In this document: one piece after another, positions 1 to 5,162 of the stretch | Layout: every line of letters begins with the position of its first letter | Numbering within the stretch: the first letter of the stretch is position 1 | Assembly: GCA_017881285.1 (NCBI GenBank) | Contig: JADGRD010000335.1 | Span: forward strand, 1-5,162 | Length of the DNA: 5,162 nt | From: Pseudomonadota bacterium | GTDB taxonomy: Bacteria > Myxococcota_A > Polyangia > Fen-1088 | Direction: 5' to 3' | Notes under the pieces: generated by a model | Told to the model about the DNA's origin: nothing | Seen by the model: the letters and a program-made list of their open reading frames with translations, nothing else | Database searches by the model: none | Made by a program: the position numbers and the translations under genes

Positions 1-241
1 AAGAATGCTGCTGGCACGGCTGCCTTCCGATAGCGGTCTGTGGTCTTCTCTGACCAGTACGTATGCGGTCGACGTTTTCTGTGGCCTTTTTCTGGCATCG
101 TCCAACCGAGGGTTCGGGATCTCGTCAGAGGTATCCAGACTGTTGTCGGATCGGAACCTCGCAATCGGGTTTGACGTGTACTGCGACCCTCCCAATCCAG
201 TAGCCGGCTGAGAGGAATCCGGGAGTTCCAGGAAAACGCCT

Positions 242-296
242 GCTCCCGTCCGCAAGGAGCGACGCGGACTTACGCCCCCGTTCCGAGGCCGGGGCG
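242..296. repeat. Cluster of short GC-rich inverted repeats
   Basis: Three short perfect stems sit in 55 bases. GTCCGC (248-253) pairs with GCGGAC (264-269) across a 10-base loop. GCTCC (242-246) pairs with GGAGC (256-260) and would exclude the first stem. CGCCCC (273-278) pairs with GGGGCG (291-296). There is no T-run on either side, so this is not a textbook intrinsic terminator. It may be structured 3' untranslated RNA or simply a result of high GC content. Confidence 0.35.
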
Positions 297-311
297 GAGG
301 CCGCGCCTGTT

Positions 312-331
312 CTCACGGCTGGCGCCGTGGG
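312..331 (-). terminator. Hairpin directly after the glycosidase stop codon
   Basis: CACGGC (314-319) and GCCGTG (324-329) form a 6-bp stem with a 4-base loop. A G-T pair and a C-G pair extend it to 8 bp (312-331). It begins at the base next to the TAG of the glycosidase gene (332-334). Read on the minus strand it is not followed by a T-run, so it is at best a non-canonical terminator or an mRNA 3'-end stabiliser. Confidence 0.35.
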
Positions 332-1858
332 CTACTCTCTTGCGCCCTGGGGGCTCAAATCTAATTCGATGGCGGTGACACTGCCGGCGGGGAAGCGCCA
401 CGTGGGGGTCAGCGGGGATTCGCGCGGGGCGAAGACGTTGGGCTGATCCTGATTGACGTACTGGCGGAGATCTTCAGGTGCGATTTCGAAAACGCGGCCG
501 GATTGCACCGGCTGGCCCGCGACGGCGAAGGTGGCTTCGACCGCCTTGCGATATTCGAGATTGGCGACGTGGAGGAAAAGCTTGCCGGCGGTGCGGCTGG
601 CGGCGATGTCGAGTCCTGGGGGCGCGGATTTCACGGCGATGTGCTGGGTGCCAGAGTGGCGGCGGAAGAGGCGGGCGATGGAGGCGACGGGCATCAGGTA
701 ACTGGTGCCGCGCGGGGTGGGGAGGGTAACGGCGTTGACGGTCCAGCGATTGCCCTGGAAATCGGCGGCGGTAGAGATCTTCACGCGGGCGCCGTGGCGC
801 TGGTAGATATTGAACGTGCGGGCGTGGTAGGCGGCGGAGAGCCACTCGGAGAGGATCGGGTTGGCGTTGTGCGGGCTCAGGCTGAGATGGCCCTCGGTGA
901 TGGCGATGCCGATGCGTTTGTCGTATGACGCGATGGATTGCTCGAGAGCGGTGACGCGGGTTTCGATGTTGGCGGAGAGTTCGAGGAGTTCCTGCCAGGC
1001 GCGCTCGGGGTCGCGCTGGTAGCGCATGCCCTTGAGGATGGTGTCGGGGCGTTTCGGGCTCTGGCCCATCATGTGAATGGCGACGTAGTCGAGGTGTTCG
1101 CCGGCGCGCGCCAGGAGGTCGGGCGCCCAGAGTTTGCCGTCGCGGCCGCGATCGCCCCAACCGATCAGGCGGATGGAGGGGTCGCGCTGCTTCATGGCTT
1201 TGGCGAACTCGATGGTGTGGGCGATGGCGTCATCCTTATTGAAGGTGGCGGCGCCGTAAGAGGTCTCGTTGCCGAGTTGCCAGAGTTGTATGCGGAACGG
1301 GGCGGGGGAGCCGTGGCGTTTGCGGTCGGGGTGGTCGGGGTCGTTGGCGTAGGAGACCCAGTCGGCGGCCTCGCGGGCGTCTCCGGTGCGATTGCCTTCG
1401 GGGGTGTTACGGTAGCGCTGCTCGCCGTCGGAAAGGAAGTTGACGCAGTAGAGGGGCTCCGCGCCGGCGCGGCGGCACAGGTCGACGAACTCGCGGGTGC
1501 CGACGCGGTTGGTTTCCTTGCCTCCCCAGACGTAGTTGCGCATGGCGGGGCGGTTGGCGGCGGGACCGACGCCTTCGCGCCAGTGGTAGAAGCGGCTGAA
1601 GAGGCCACCGAAGCGGATGACGTTGGGCCCGAGGTCGCGGACGATGTCGACGAAATCCTTGCGCCAATCGTCGGTGTCGTAGTCCCAGGCGGCCTCGACG
1701 GAGGAATCGGTGATGCCGAGGGGCTCCATGAACTGCATGTAGAGATGGGGGGAGAGGTCGAATTGGGGGGTGGGGTCGAGCGCGATGGCGTTGGGCTCGG
1801 CGGCGGAGAGAGGGGTGGCGGCGGCGGCCAGGGCGAGGAAGTCTCGGCGAGCGATCAC
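332..1858 (-). CDS. Tat-exported GH51-like alpha-L-arabinofuranosidase family glycosidase
   Basis: This is a 508-residue secreted glycoside hydrolase of the GH-A (beta/alpha)8-barrel type, closest in pattern to GH51 alpha-L-arabinofuranosidases, which release terminal arabinose from plant polysaccharides. Seen: an N-terminal twin-arginine signal (RRDFL at residues 4-8, then an Ala-rich stretch) with likely cleavage near residue 19 (LSA-AEP). An early barrel segment follows (MQFMEPLG, 41-48; NVIRFGG, 79-85). LWQLGNE at 192-198 supplies the probable acid/base Glu198, DYVAIH is at 257-262, and ITEGH at 320-324 supplies the probable nucleophile Glu322. From about residue 400 the protein looks like the C-terminal beta-sandwich and ends in VTAIELDL, as in GH51 (typically VTVLxL). 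The nucleophile context differs from the usual DEWN, so the substrate is uncertain; a related GH-A family such as GH39 is possible. The start is GTG with no clear Shine-Dalgarno; the Tat motif right after it supports the choice. The kinase gene lies 131 bases upstream in the same direction, but no functional link is evident. Confidence 0.8.
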   Translation of the reverse strand: MIARRDFLALAAAATPLSAAEPNAIALDPTPQFDLSPHLYMQFMEPLGITDSSVEAAWDYDTDDWRKDFVDIVRDLGPNVIRFGGLFSRFYHWREGVGPAANRPAMRNYVWGGKETNRVGTREFVDLCRRAGAEPLYCVNFLSDGEQRYRNTPEGNRTGDAREAADWVSYANDPDHPDRKRHGSPAPFRIQLWQLGNETSYGAATFNKDDAIAHTIEFAKAMKQRDPSIRLIGWGDRGRDGKLWAPDLLARAGEHLDYVAIHMMGQSPKRPDTILKGMRYQRDPERAWQELLELSANIETRVTALEQSIASYDKRIGIAITEGHLSLSPHNANPILSEWLSAAYHARTFNIYQRHGARVKISTAADFQGNRWTVNAVTLPTPRGTSYLMPVASIARLFRRHSGTQHIAVKSAPPGLDIAASRTAGKLFLHVANLEYRKAVEATFAVAGQPVQSGRVFEIAPEDLRQYVNQDQPNVFAPRESPLTPTWRFPAGSVTAIELDLSPQGARE

Positions 1859-1989
1859 AGGGTCAGTGTGGCATATTTCGCCGGCCGCACTTTGGCAGGA
1901 TGGGGGTGAGTCACGGGCGGGGAGGAAGATGTCCGAGCTTCGCTCGGATGCACAAGGCGGAGCCGTATGCCACGGTATCTTGCGCGGAT
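1859..1989 (-). promoter_or_regulatory. Kinase-glycosidase gap, 5' region of the glycosidase gene
   Basis: This 131-base gap separates the kinase stop from the GTG start of the glycosidase and must hold any dedicated glycosidase promoter. On the minus strand an AT-rich patch, AAATAT, lies about 15 bases upstream of the GTG. I see no matching -35 box and no Shine-Dalgarno, so I give no precise promoter. The only strong structure is the mini-hairpin at 1932-1948. Confidence 0.3.
1932..1948 (-). terminator. Stable GCGAAGC-type mini-hairpin between kinase and glycosidase genes
   Basis: TCCGAGC (1932-1938) and GCTCGGA (1942-1948) form a perfect 7-bp stem closed by a 3-base loop. On the minus strand the tip reads GCGAAGC, a sequence known to form an exceptionally stable DNA mini-hairpin. 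It sits 41 bases past the kinase stop and about 75 bases before the glycosidase start. The sequence after it on the minus strand is pyrimidine-rich but not a T-run. It could terminate the kinase transcript, protect its 3' end, or be one copy of a dispersed palindromic repeat. The structure is certain; the role is inferred. Confidence 0.5.
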
Positions 1990-3141
1990 CTATCGTACGG
2001 CGTGACTTCTAAGTCGCTGGCGCTTGGGATACCGCGCGAAGAAGGAGGTTCCCTCGGACTCCGTGGAGCGGAAGGTAACCGCACCTTTCAGGTAACGCTC
2101 GCTGAGCAGCCGTATGCCGTAGGTCCCCAGTCCCCGTCCGGCGCCCTTAGTCGAAAACGATCGCTGGAAGATCTGCAGGCGGACCGACTCCGCGATCACA
2201 CCCGGATTGTGCACCCAGAACTCCACATCGTCACCGCAATCGCGGCTCCCCACCGCGATGGTTTCGCCCGGATGGGACGCCTCCAGAGCGTTCAGGAGCA
2301 TGTTTCGGAGCACCCGCCGCAGGATGGATGGGTCGGTCTCGATCGTAATATCGTGGCTGTCTGGCGCAACCCGCACCGACCTGTCTCGGGCGAGCTCACT
2401 ACCGCGGGATACTTCCATGGCGTCGCGAATTACCGAGGTGGTAGTCAGGGAGACCAGAGATACCGCCAGTTCGTCCCTTTCGGCGGAGAGCAGTTGTTGC
2501 TGGCTCTGAATCTCTTCGACCATCTGGGTCGCGCAGGCTCGAATCTGCCCCGCGTAATTCGACGCGTCCCCTTTCGCAATATATTGGAGCGCACTGGCGA
2601 GAAGTTCCACCCCTGTGGCGCTGCTCAAGACGTCGTGGAAGAAGATTCGCTCCAACTCCTCTTTTCGTTTCTCATGACTGATGTCCCGCACATAGCAGGC
2701 GGCAAATCTCTCGCCGCCGGCCACAATGGGAGAAACGCTAACCTGGACGTCGAGGCTATCCGTCCTGCCGCTGACTTTCCGGATCAGGCGGGCCTCTTTA
2801 ATGGCTGGAATCCCTTTCAGCCCGTCCGTCACCGCCAGGAATGCGCCGCAGGTTTGACAGGCTTCGCTGGAGCCGCACCCCTCGCCGTCCAACGCGTGAT
2901 CGCACTGAAGCGCGTCGCCGAACTTCTTGCCGAATAGAGTACTCTCCTCGACGGGGCCGGCGAGAGAGGCCAGCGCACGATTGAAGAACACGATCCGCCG
3001 CTGCTGGTTGAGTACGATGGCCACGTACGGGCAAGAGTCCAGGACCTCGCGGAAGTGTGCGAAAGAGGCGAATTTTTGGGCGTGCCCGTGCCCTTGCTGG
3101 CGAAAAGGATCCTGCATGGTCAGCCCGAAGCCTTGGGCCAT
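1990..3141 (-). CDS. Soluble PAS-domain sensor histidine kinase with a four-Cys motif
   Basis: This is a 383-residue cytoplasmic sensor kinase with no signal peptide or membrane segment; it should autophosphorylate on His and pass the phosphate to an unlinked response regulator. Seen: a PAS domain at about residues 28-156 (opening HFREVLDSCPYVAIVLN, closing with the VRDISHEKR linker). It carries the insert C80-DH...C89-GSSEA-C95-QT-C98-G. PAS kinases with a GCGxxxxCxxCGA motif are, from memory, a recurring group, so the four cysteines probably bind a metal, cluster or heme, or sense redox. The H-box is FFHDVLSS with His169, and a dimerisation helix pair runs to about 235. The N-box is RNMLLNALEAS (Asn280, Asn284) and the G2-box is GRGLGTYG (335-342). 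The G1-box is degenerate (VHNPGVI at 310-316, without the usual DxGxG). An in-frame TGA 9 bases upstream of the ATG at 3141 excludes a longer protein. Met9 at 3117 is an alternative start; neither has a clear Shine-Dalgarno. Confidence 0.85.
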   Translation of the reverse strand: MAQGFGLTMQDPFRQQGHGHAQKFASFAHFREVLDSCPYVAIVLNQQRRIVFFNRALASLAGPVEESTLFGKKFGDALQCDHALDGEGCGSSEACQTCGAFLAVTDGLKGIPAIKEARLIRKVSGRTDSLDVQVSVSPIVAGGERFAACYVRDISHEKRKEELERIFFHDVLSSATGVELLASALQYIAKGDASNYAGQIRACATQMVEEIQSQQQLLSAERDELAVSLVSLTTTSVIRDAMEVSRGSELARDRSVRVAPDSHDITIETDPSILRRVLRNMLLNALEASHPGETIAVGSRDCGDDVEFWVHNPGVIAESVRLQIFQRSFSTKGAGRGLGTYGIRLLSERYLKGAVTFRSTESEGTSFFARYPKRQRLRSHAVR

Positions 3142-3409
3142 GCTAGATCAAAGGGACGCAGCACAGCAATCGCTCTTGTCAGAATTAACATGTTGGTCTA
3201 CTTATTCGGACCTTCATCCGACCACTCCGAAGGCGACAGGTCATCCGGTCGTCGAATTAAGAGTACAACTCCGCGACAAAGACCATCACGGGGTGTTTCA
3301 CGTAGTCTGGTGAGGGAGATCTCTCCCGCGTTTCATTCGGAAGGAGATTTTACTTTGGTTACGGGGGCCGCTTGAGTTCGCAATTGACACTGCCGGTTGC
3401 GCGGCGCGA
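3142..3409 (-). promoter_or_regulatory. 268-base spacer upstream of the kinase gene
   Basis: No gene is supported here. As the 5' flank of the minus-strand kinase it should contain its promoter, but I found no convincing -35/-10 pair. It is less GC-rich than the flanking genes. Seen: an 8-base palindrome AACATGTT (3187-3194), TTCGGA (3205-3210) opposite TCCGAA (3226-3231), two direct copies of TCATCCG (3214-3220 and 3241-3247), and two copies of GAATTAA (3182-3188 and 3254-3260). These could be regulator sites, but they are short enough to occur by chance. Confidence 0.3.
3314..3327. repeat. GGGAG/CTCCC hairpin downstream of the YjbR-like gene
   Basis: GGGAG (3314-3318) and CTCCC (3323-3327) form a 5-bp stem around ATCT, and A-T pairing can shorten the loop further. 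It lies 83 bases past the stop of the YjbR-like gene on the minus strand. It lacks a T-run in either direction, so a terminator role is weak. Confidence 0.25.
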
Positions 3410-3766
3410 CTACGCACGGCGGCGTGTGGAGCGGCGGCGTGGCGAGGGCGGCGCGCGGGGCGGGGCGGAGGCCAGCCGTAGCGCGCCGCGCAGGAGATCG
3501 CGCAGGGCGTCGGGGTGGACCCGCGGCAGGCGCACCAGGATCCACGGGTAGTTGCGGTAGTGATCGGTGAGGTAATAGGTGTCCGGACCGGCGGCGAGCA
3601 GTTCTTCGCGCTGGTCGAAATCCATGCCCACCACCAGCGTGTCGCCATCCTCCCAGAGTCGCGCGACTAGCTTGCCGCGGACCTTGAAGGCAGGCGTGCC
3701 GTACGACGTGCTTTCTTCCACGTGGTCCAACGCGAGCGCGATTTTGCGAACGTCATCGAACGTCAT
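3410..3766 (-). CDS. YjbR/MmcQ-like family protein
   Basis: This is a 118-residue protein of the YjbR/MmcQ family (CyaY-like fold), often annotated as DNA-binding although the role is not well established. Seen: an N-terminal helix MTFDDVRKIALALDHVEES, then the family-typical TSYGTPAFKVRGKLVARL around residues 20-37. A strand pair with DTLVVGMDF (42-50) follows, then TDHYRNYPWILVRLPRV (67-83) and a closing helix (HPDALRDLLRGAL). The last 18 or so residues are Pro/Arg-rich and look non-conserved. I chose the ATG at 3766 because the family begins at this MTFDD-like segment and a weak CAGG lies 6 bases upstream. The frame also allows an ATG at 3829 adding 21 residues, but that one has no ribosome site and the extra residues do not fit the family. 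The length matches the family's usual 110-125 residues. It is transcribed towards the kinase gene, but a 268-base spacer argues against a tight operon. Confidence 0.8.
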   Translation of the reverse strand: MTFDDVRKIALALDHVEESTSYGTPAFKVRGKLVARLWEDGDTLVVGMDFDQREELLAAGPDTYYLTDHYRNYPWILVRLPRVHPDALRDLLRGALRLASAPPRAPPSPRRRSTRRRA

Positions 3767-3892
3767 AGCGAACCTGACGGCCGGGGACGACTTGCCGACC
3801 ACCACGATGGAGAAGGTATCCGGCACCATGGCACAAGGGTGTCGAGATCGAAGACCGATGGCGCATCACGTTTCTCCGATAGGGATGCGTAC

Positions 3893-3921
3893 AGTATATA
3901 CAACGAAGGGAACGCCGTGGA
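3893..3921 (-). promoter_or_regulatory. Possible sigma70-type promoter for the YjbR-like gene
   Basis: On the minus strand TATACT (plus 3893-3898) matches the -10 consensus in five of six bases, inside the AT-rich run TATATACTGT. Seventeen bases upstream TCCACG (3916-3921) matches the -35 consensus at only three positions. It would give a leader of about 120 bases before the ATG at 3766. The -10 stands out in otherwise GC-rich DNA; the -35 is weak. Confidence 0.35.
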
Positions 3922-4170
3922 TTGCGACCGCGCCGGCAGTTCGGTAGCCGTCAGGTGGAGGCAGCCGTGGCCCCGGTTGACGGGCCGCGTGCGGGGGGTG
4001 TTTTCCTTGACGTCGGGCAGAACGTCGCTTCGAGCACCTATTTTCGGTGCGTTTACTCCCAAAATACCGGCTGCGGGACCGGATTAGGTTAAGTTAGGCA
4101 CTGAAGAAACGGGCCGCACTCATCTGTTTACAGGCATCACGCCGATTCGAAGCCATACTGTTGGGCAGTG
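3922..4170. other. Divergent intergenic region, no gene seen
   Basis: This lies between the divergently transcribed YjbR-like and quinoprotein genes. Open frames exist on both strands but none reads like a protein. Seen: a small inverted repeat GCACC (4034-4038) with GGTGC (4046-4050) around a T-rich loop, CCGG pairs at 4067-4070 and 4079-4082, and CTGT-TT-ACAG at 4124-4133. CATACT (4154-4159) is -10-like, and TTTACA (4127-4132) is -35-like, but the 21-base spacing is too long for a standard promoter. The quinoprotein promoter is therefore unresolved. Confidence 0.3.
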
Positions 4171-4176
4171 AAGGAG
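4171..4176 (+). promoter_or_regulatory. Strong Shine-Dalgarno AAGGAG upstream of the quinoprotein gene
   Basis: AAGGAG is the best ribosome binding site near any start in the window. Its ideal start is the ATG at 4183, 6 bases away, which opens only a 9-codon frame. The quinoprotein ATG at 4205 is 28 bases downstream and has its own weaker AGGA (4195-4198) at 6-base spacing. Confidence 0.55.
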
Positions 4177-4182
4177 ATGTGG

Positions 4183-4212
4183 ATGCCAACTTACAGGACG
4201 TTACATGACTAA
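4183..4212 (+). CDS. Putative 9-residue leader ORF overlapping the quinoprotein start
   Basis: ATG at 4183 encodes MPTYRTLHD and ends in TAA at 4210-4212. It overlaps the ATG at 4205 by 8 bases in a different frame. It follows AAGGAG at ideal spacing, so ribosomes are likely to start here and could re-initiate at 4205 (translational coupling). An ATG at 4177 in the same frame would add two residues but lies too close to the Shine-Dalgarno. The peptide has no run of a single amino acid, so classical attenuation is not evident. It may equally be a by-product of a local duplication. Confidence 0.35.
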   Translation: MPTYRTLHD

Positions 4213-4219
4213 CTTACAG
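4183..4219 (+). repeat. Imperfect tandem repeat of the start region
   Basis: AACTTACAG occurs at 4188-4196 and 4211-4219, each a few bases after an ATG (ATGCC then AACTTACAG; ATGACT then AACTTACAG). The units start 22 bases apart. This looks like an imperfect tandem duplication of the first codons that left two start codons in different frames. Confidence 0.45.
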
Positions 4220-5162
4220 ATAACCAGGAGCATTCGCGCTGGCGCTTTATTCCTAGTGATAGCCTCTAGTACGTTGAGTTACTCGGACGCGAGCGCCGAT
4301 CAGGCGCAGTGGTCGGCCGCCGGCCAGGATCTCAGCAACTCGAGAAGCCAGCCGGCGGAGCACAAGATAGGTCCGGCGAATGCCTCGACGCTCGGTCTCA
4401 AGTGGGCGTTTGCAACGGGCGGCGACGTATCCGCTACCCCCACTGTATCCGCCGATGCCGTTTACTTTCCGGATTGGGTAGGGAACCTGTTCGCGGTGCG
4501 AAAGGACGATGGCAGCTTGATCTGGTCGCACAAGGTTTCCGATTACGATGGGTTCCCCGGCGCGGTCTCGCGCGTGAGTCCGGCACTACACAACAACGAT
4601 TTGATCATCGGCGATCTTGAGAGCCCGAATCAGCCGCACAGGGGGGCGAACGTGATGGCGGTGGATCGCGGCACAGGCGTGCTTCGGTGGATCACCCAGG
4701 TTGACCAACATGTGGCGGCAATCATCACGGGCTCGCCGGTAGTGTTCAACGATGTGGTGTATGTGGGTGTGTCTTCCAGCGAGGAGAGTCTTGCCGTGGA
4801 GGCGAGCTATCCGTGTTGCAGCTTTCGCGGGAGCGTGGTCGCATTGAACGCAAACACGGGGAGTATCTTATGGAAGACCTTCTCCATGCCGGACAACCAT
4901 GGTGCAGTGGATGGCTATAGCGGCGGGGCGATCTGGCAGCCGCCGGCAATCGACCCGGATCGCGGGTCGCTGTACGTGGGGACCGGTAACAACTACGAGG
5001 TCCCCGATTCCGTAAAGACATGCCTGGCGGCGGGCAACTTACAAACCGATTGCTTCGCCCCGGACGACTACTACGATGCTGCGCTAGCGCTTGATCTGAG
5101 TACCGGTCAGGTCAAGTGGTCGCACCGGTTGCAGGGAGTGGACATCTGGACGGTGGCATGCG
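4205..5162 (+). CDS. PQQ-type quinoprotein beta-propeller, polyvinyl-alcohol-dehydrogenase-like (5' part)
   Basis: The first 319 residues of an exported protein; the frame is open at the right edge. Seen: a Sec-type signal (Arg8 and Arg11, hydrophobic core about 12-24, likely cleavage after ASA at 29-31). Propeller blades follow, each marked by a docking-type motif: AVRKDDGSLIW (97-107), AVDRGTGVLRW (152-162), ALNANTGSILW (213-223), ALDLSTGQVKW (295-305). Vicinal Cys204-Cys205 lie in the context PCCSFRGSVVAL. Adjacent cysteines forming a disulfide over the cofactor are known from PQQ methanol and alcohol dehydrogenases, and CC-x-FRGS is typical of polyvinyl-alcohol-dehydrogenase-like proteins. 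GYSGGAIWQPPAIDP and YVGTGNNYEVP (238-267) fit the same family. It probably oxidises an alcohol in the periplasm and passes electrons to a cytochrome c. No CxxCH heme motif occurs in the visible part, and family members reach 500-650 residues, so much is missing. An in-frame TGA at 4169 rules out a longer N-terminus, leaving ATG 4205 with AGGA at 4195-4198. Confidence 0.8.
   Translation, partial: MTNLQITRSIRAGALFLVIASSTLSYSDASADQAQWSAAGQDLSNSRSQPAEHKIGPANASTLGLKWAFATGGDVSATPTVSADAVYFPDWVGNLFAVRKDDGSLIWSHKVSDYDGFPGAVSRVSPALHNNDLIIGDLESPNQPHRGANVMAVDRGTGVLRWITQVDQHVAAIITGSPVVFNDVVYVGVSSSEESLAVEASYPCCSFRGSVVALNANTGSILWKTFSMPDNHGAVDGYSGGAIWQPPAIDPDRGSLYVGTGNNYEVPDSVKTCLAAGNLQTDCFAPDDYYDAALALDLSTGQVKWSHRLQGVDIWTVAC

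Larger units (their letters stand above)
1..331. other. Stretch without a supportable gene
   Basis: No reading frame here resembles a protein I recognise. The longest plus frame is open from the left edge to a TGA at 209-211, with an ATG at 5. Its codons use A or T in the third position far more often than the neighbouring glycosidase gene does, and the peptide shows no domain, so I do not call it a gene. It could be the tail of a gene that begins outside the window. From about 235 onward the sequence becomes very GC-rich with several short inverted repeats, listed separately. It lies downstream of the minus-strand glycosidase gene and so probably acts as its 3' flank. Confidence 0.5.

Noticed and set aside
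5..211. 68-codon plus-strand frame at the left edge
   Set aside because: It has no recognisable motif and its third-position base use does not match the real genes. A gene tail from outside the window cannot be excluded.
474..1160. 228-codon Arg/Pro-rich frame on the minus strand within the glycosidase gene
   Set aside because: The composition is typical of an out-of-frame reading of GC-rich coding DNA; it lies wholly inside the glycosidase frame.
938..1909. Long open frame of 323 codons on the plus strand, opposite the glycosidase gene
   Set aside because: The product is a Gly/Ala/Val/Asp-rich string with no domain, as expected from the complement of a gene with strong GC bias. The minus frame has a signal peptide and catalytic motifs.
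1961..2118. Direct repeat AGCCGTATGCC at 1961-1971 and 2108-2118
   Set aside because: A few 11-base repeats are expected by chance in a window of this length, and one copy lies inside the kinase coding region.
1900..2937. 345-codon open frame on the plus strand covering most of the kinase gene
   Set aside because: It is the antisense of a clear histidine kinase and shows no recognisable domain of its own.
3166..3185. Sigma54-like pattern (TGACA...TTGCT on the minus strand) before the kinase gene
   Set aside because: The required GG at -24 is missing at the correct 10-base spacing from the GC.
3341..3375. AAGGAG followed by a TTG start on the plus strand
   Set aside because: The frame ends after six codons and nothing downstream reads as a gene on this strand.
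3763..4062. 99-codon minus-strand frame upstream of and overlapping the YjbR-like gene
   Set aside because: It shows no family pattern and it overlaps the start of the YjbR-like gene in another frame.
4082..4099. Telomere-like TTAGGTTAAGTTAGG run
   Set aside because: It is only two and a half imperfect units, with no array and no nearby replication genes.

Overview
The window is GC-rich and carries three clear genes on the minus strand and one on the plus strand that runs off the right edge. The gene set points to an Acidobacteriota-like soil bacterium, possibly of the Solibacter/Bryobacter type. It includes a Tat-exported arabinofuranosidase-like glycosidase, a periplasmic PQQ-type quinoprotein related to polyvinyl-alcohol dehydrogenases, a Cys-rich PAS sensor kinase and a YjbR/MmcQ-like protein, with start sites that mostly lack a strong Shine-Dalgarno. 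This assignment is inference from gene style only; no rRNA or other marker gene is present.

Layout from left to right. Bases 1-331 hold no gene I can support, but the right half is GC-rich and full of short inverted repeats, including a hairpin abutting the stop of the first gene. Bases 332-1858 (minus) encode a 508-residue GH51-like glycoside hydrolase with a twin-arginine signal and a GTG start. A 131-base gap holds a stable GCGAAGC-type mini-hairpin. Bases 1990-3141 (minus) encode a 383-residue soluble PAS histidine kinase with a four-cysteine motif in the sensor domain. A 268-base spacer follows. Bases 3410-3766 (minus) encode a YjbR/MmcQ-like small protein. A divergent intergenic region of about 440 bases then leads to the plus-strand gene at 4205, whose first 319 residues are an exported PQQ-type beta-propeller with a vicinal Cys-Cys pair.

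I see no evidence that the genes form one pathway. The glycosidase and the quinoprotein are both exported and could each act on plant- or polymer-derived substrates. The kinase has no response regulator beside it. The most unusual local signal is at the start of the quinoprotein gene. The best ribosome binding site there serves a 9-codon ORF that overlaps the real start by 8 bases, and the two start regions look like imperfect copies of each other. I found no CRISPR array, tRNA, rRNA, transposase or convincing new multi-gene system.
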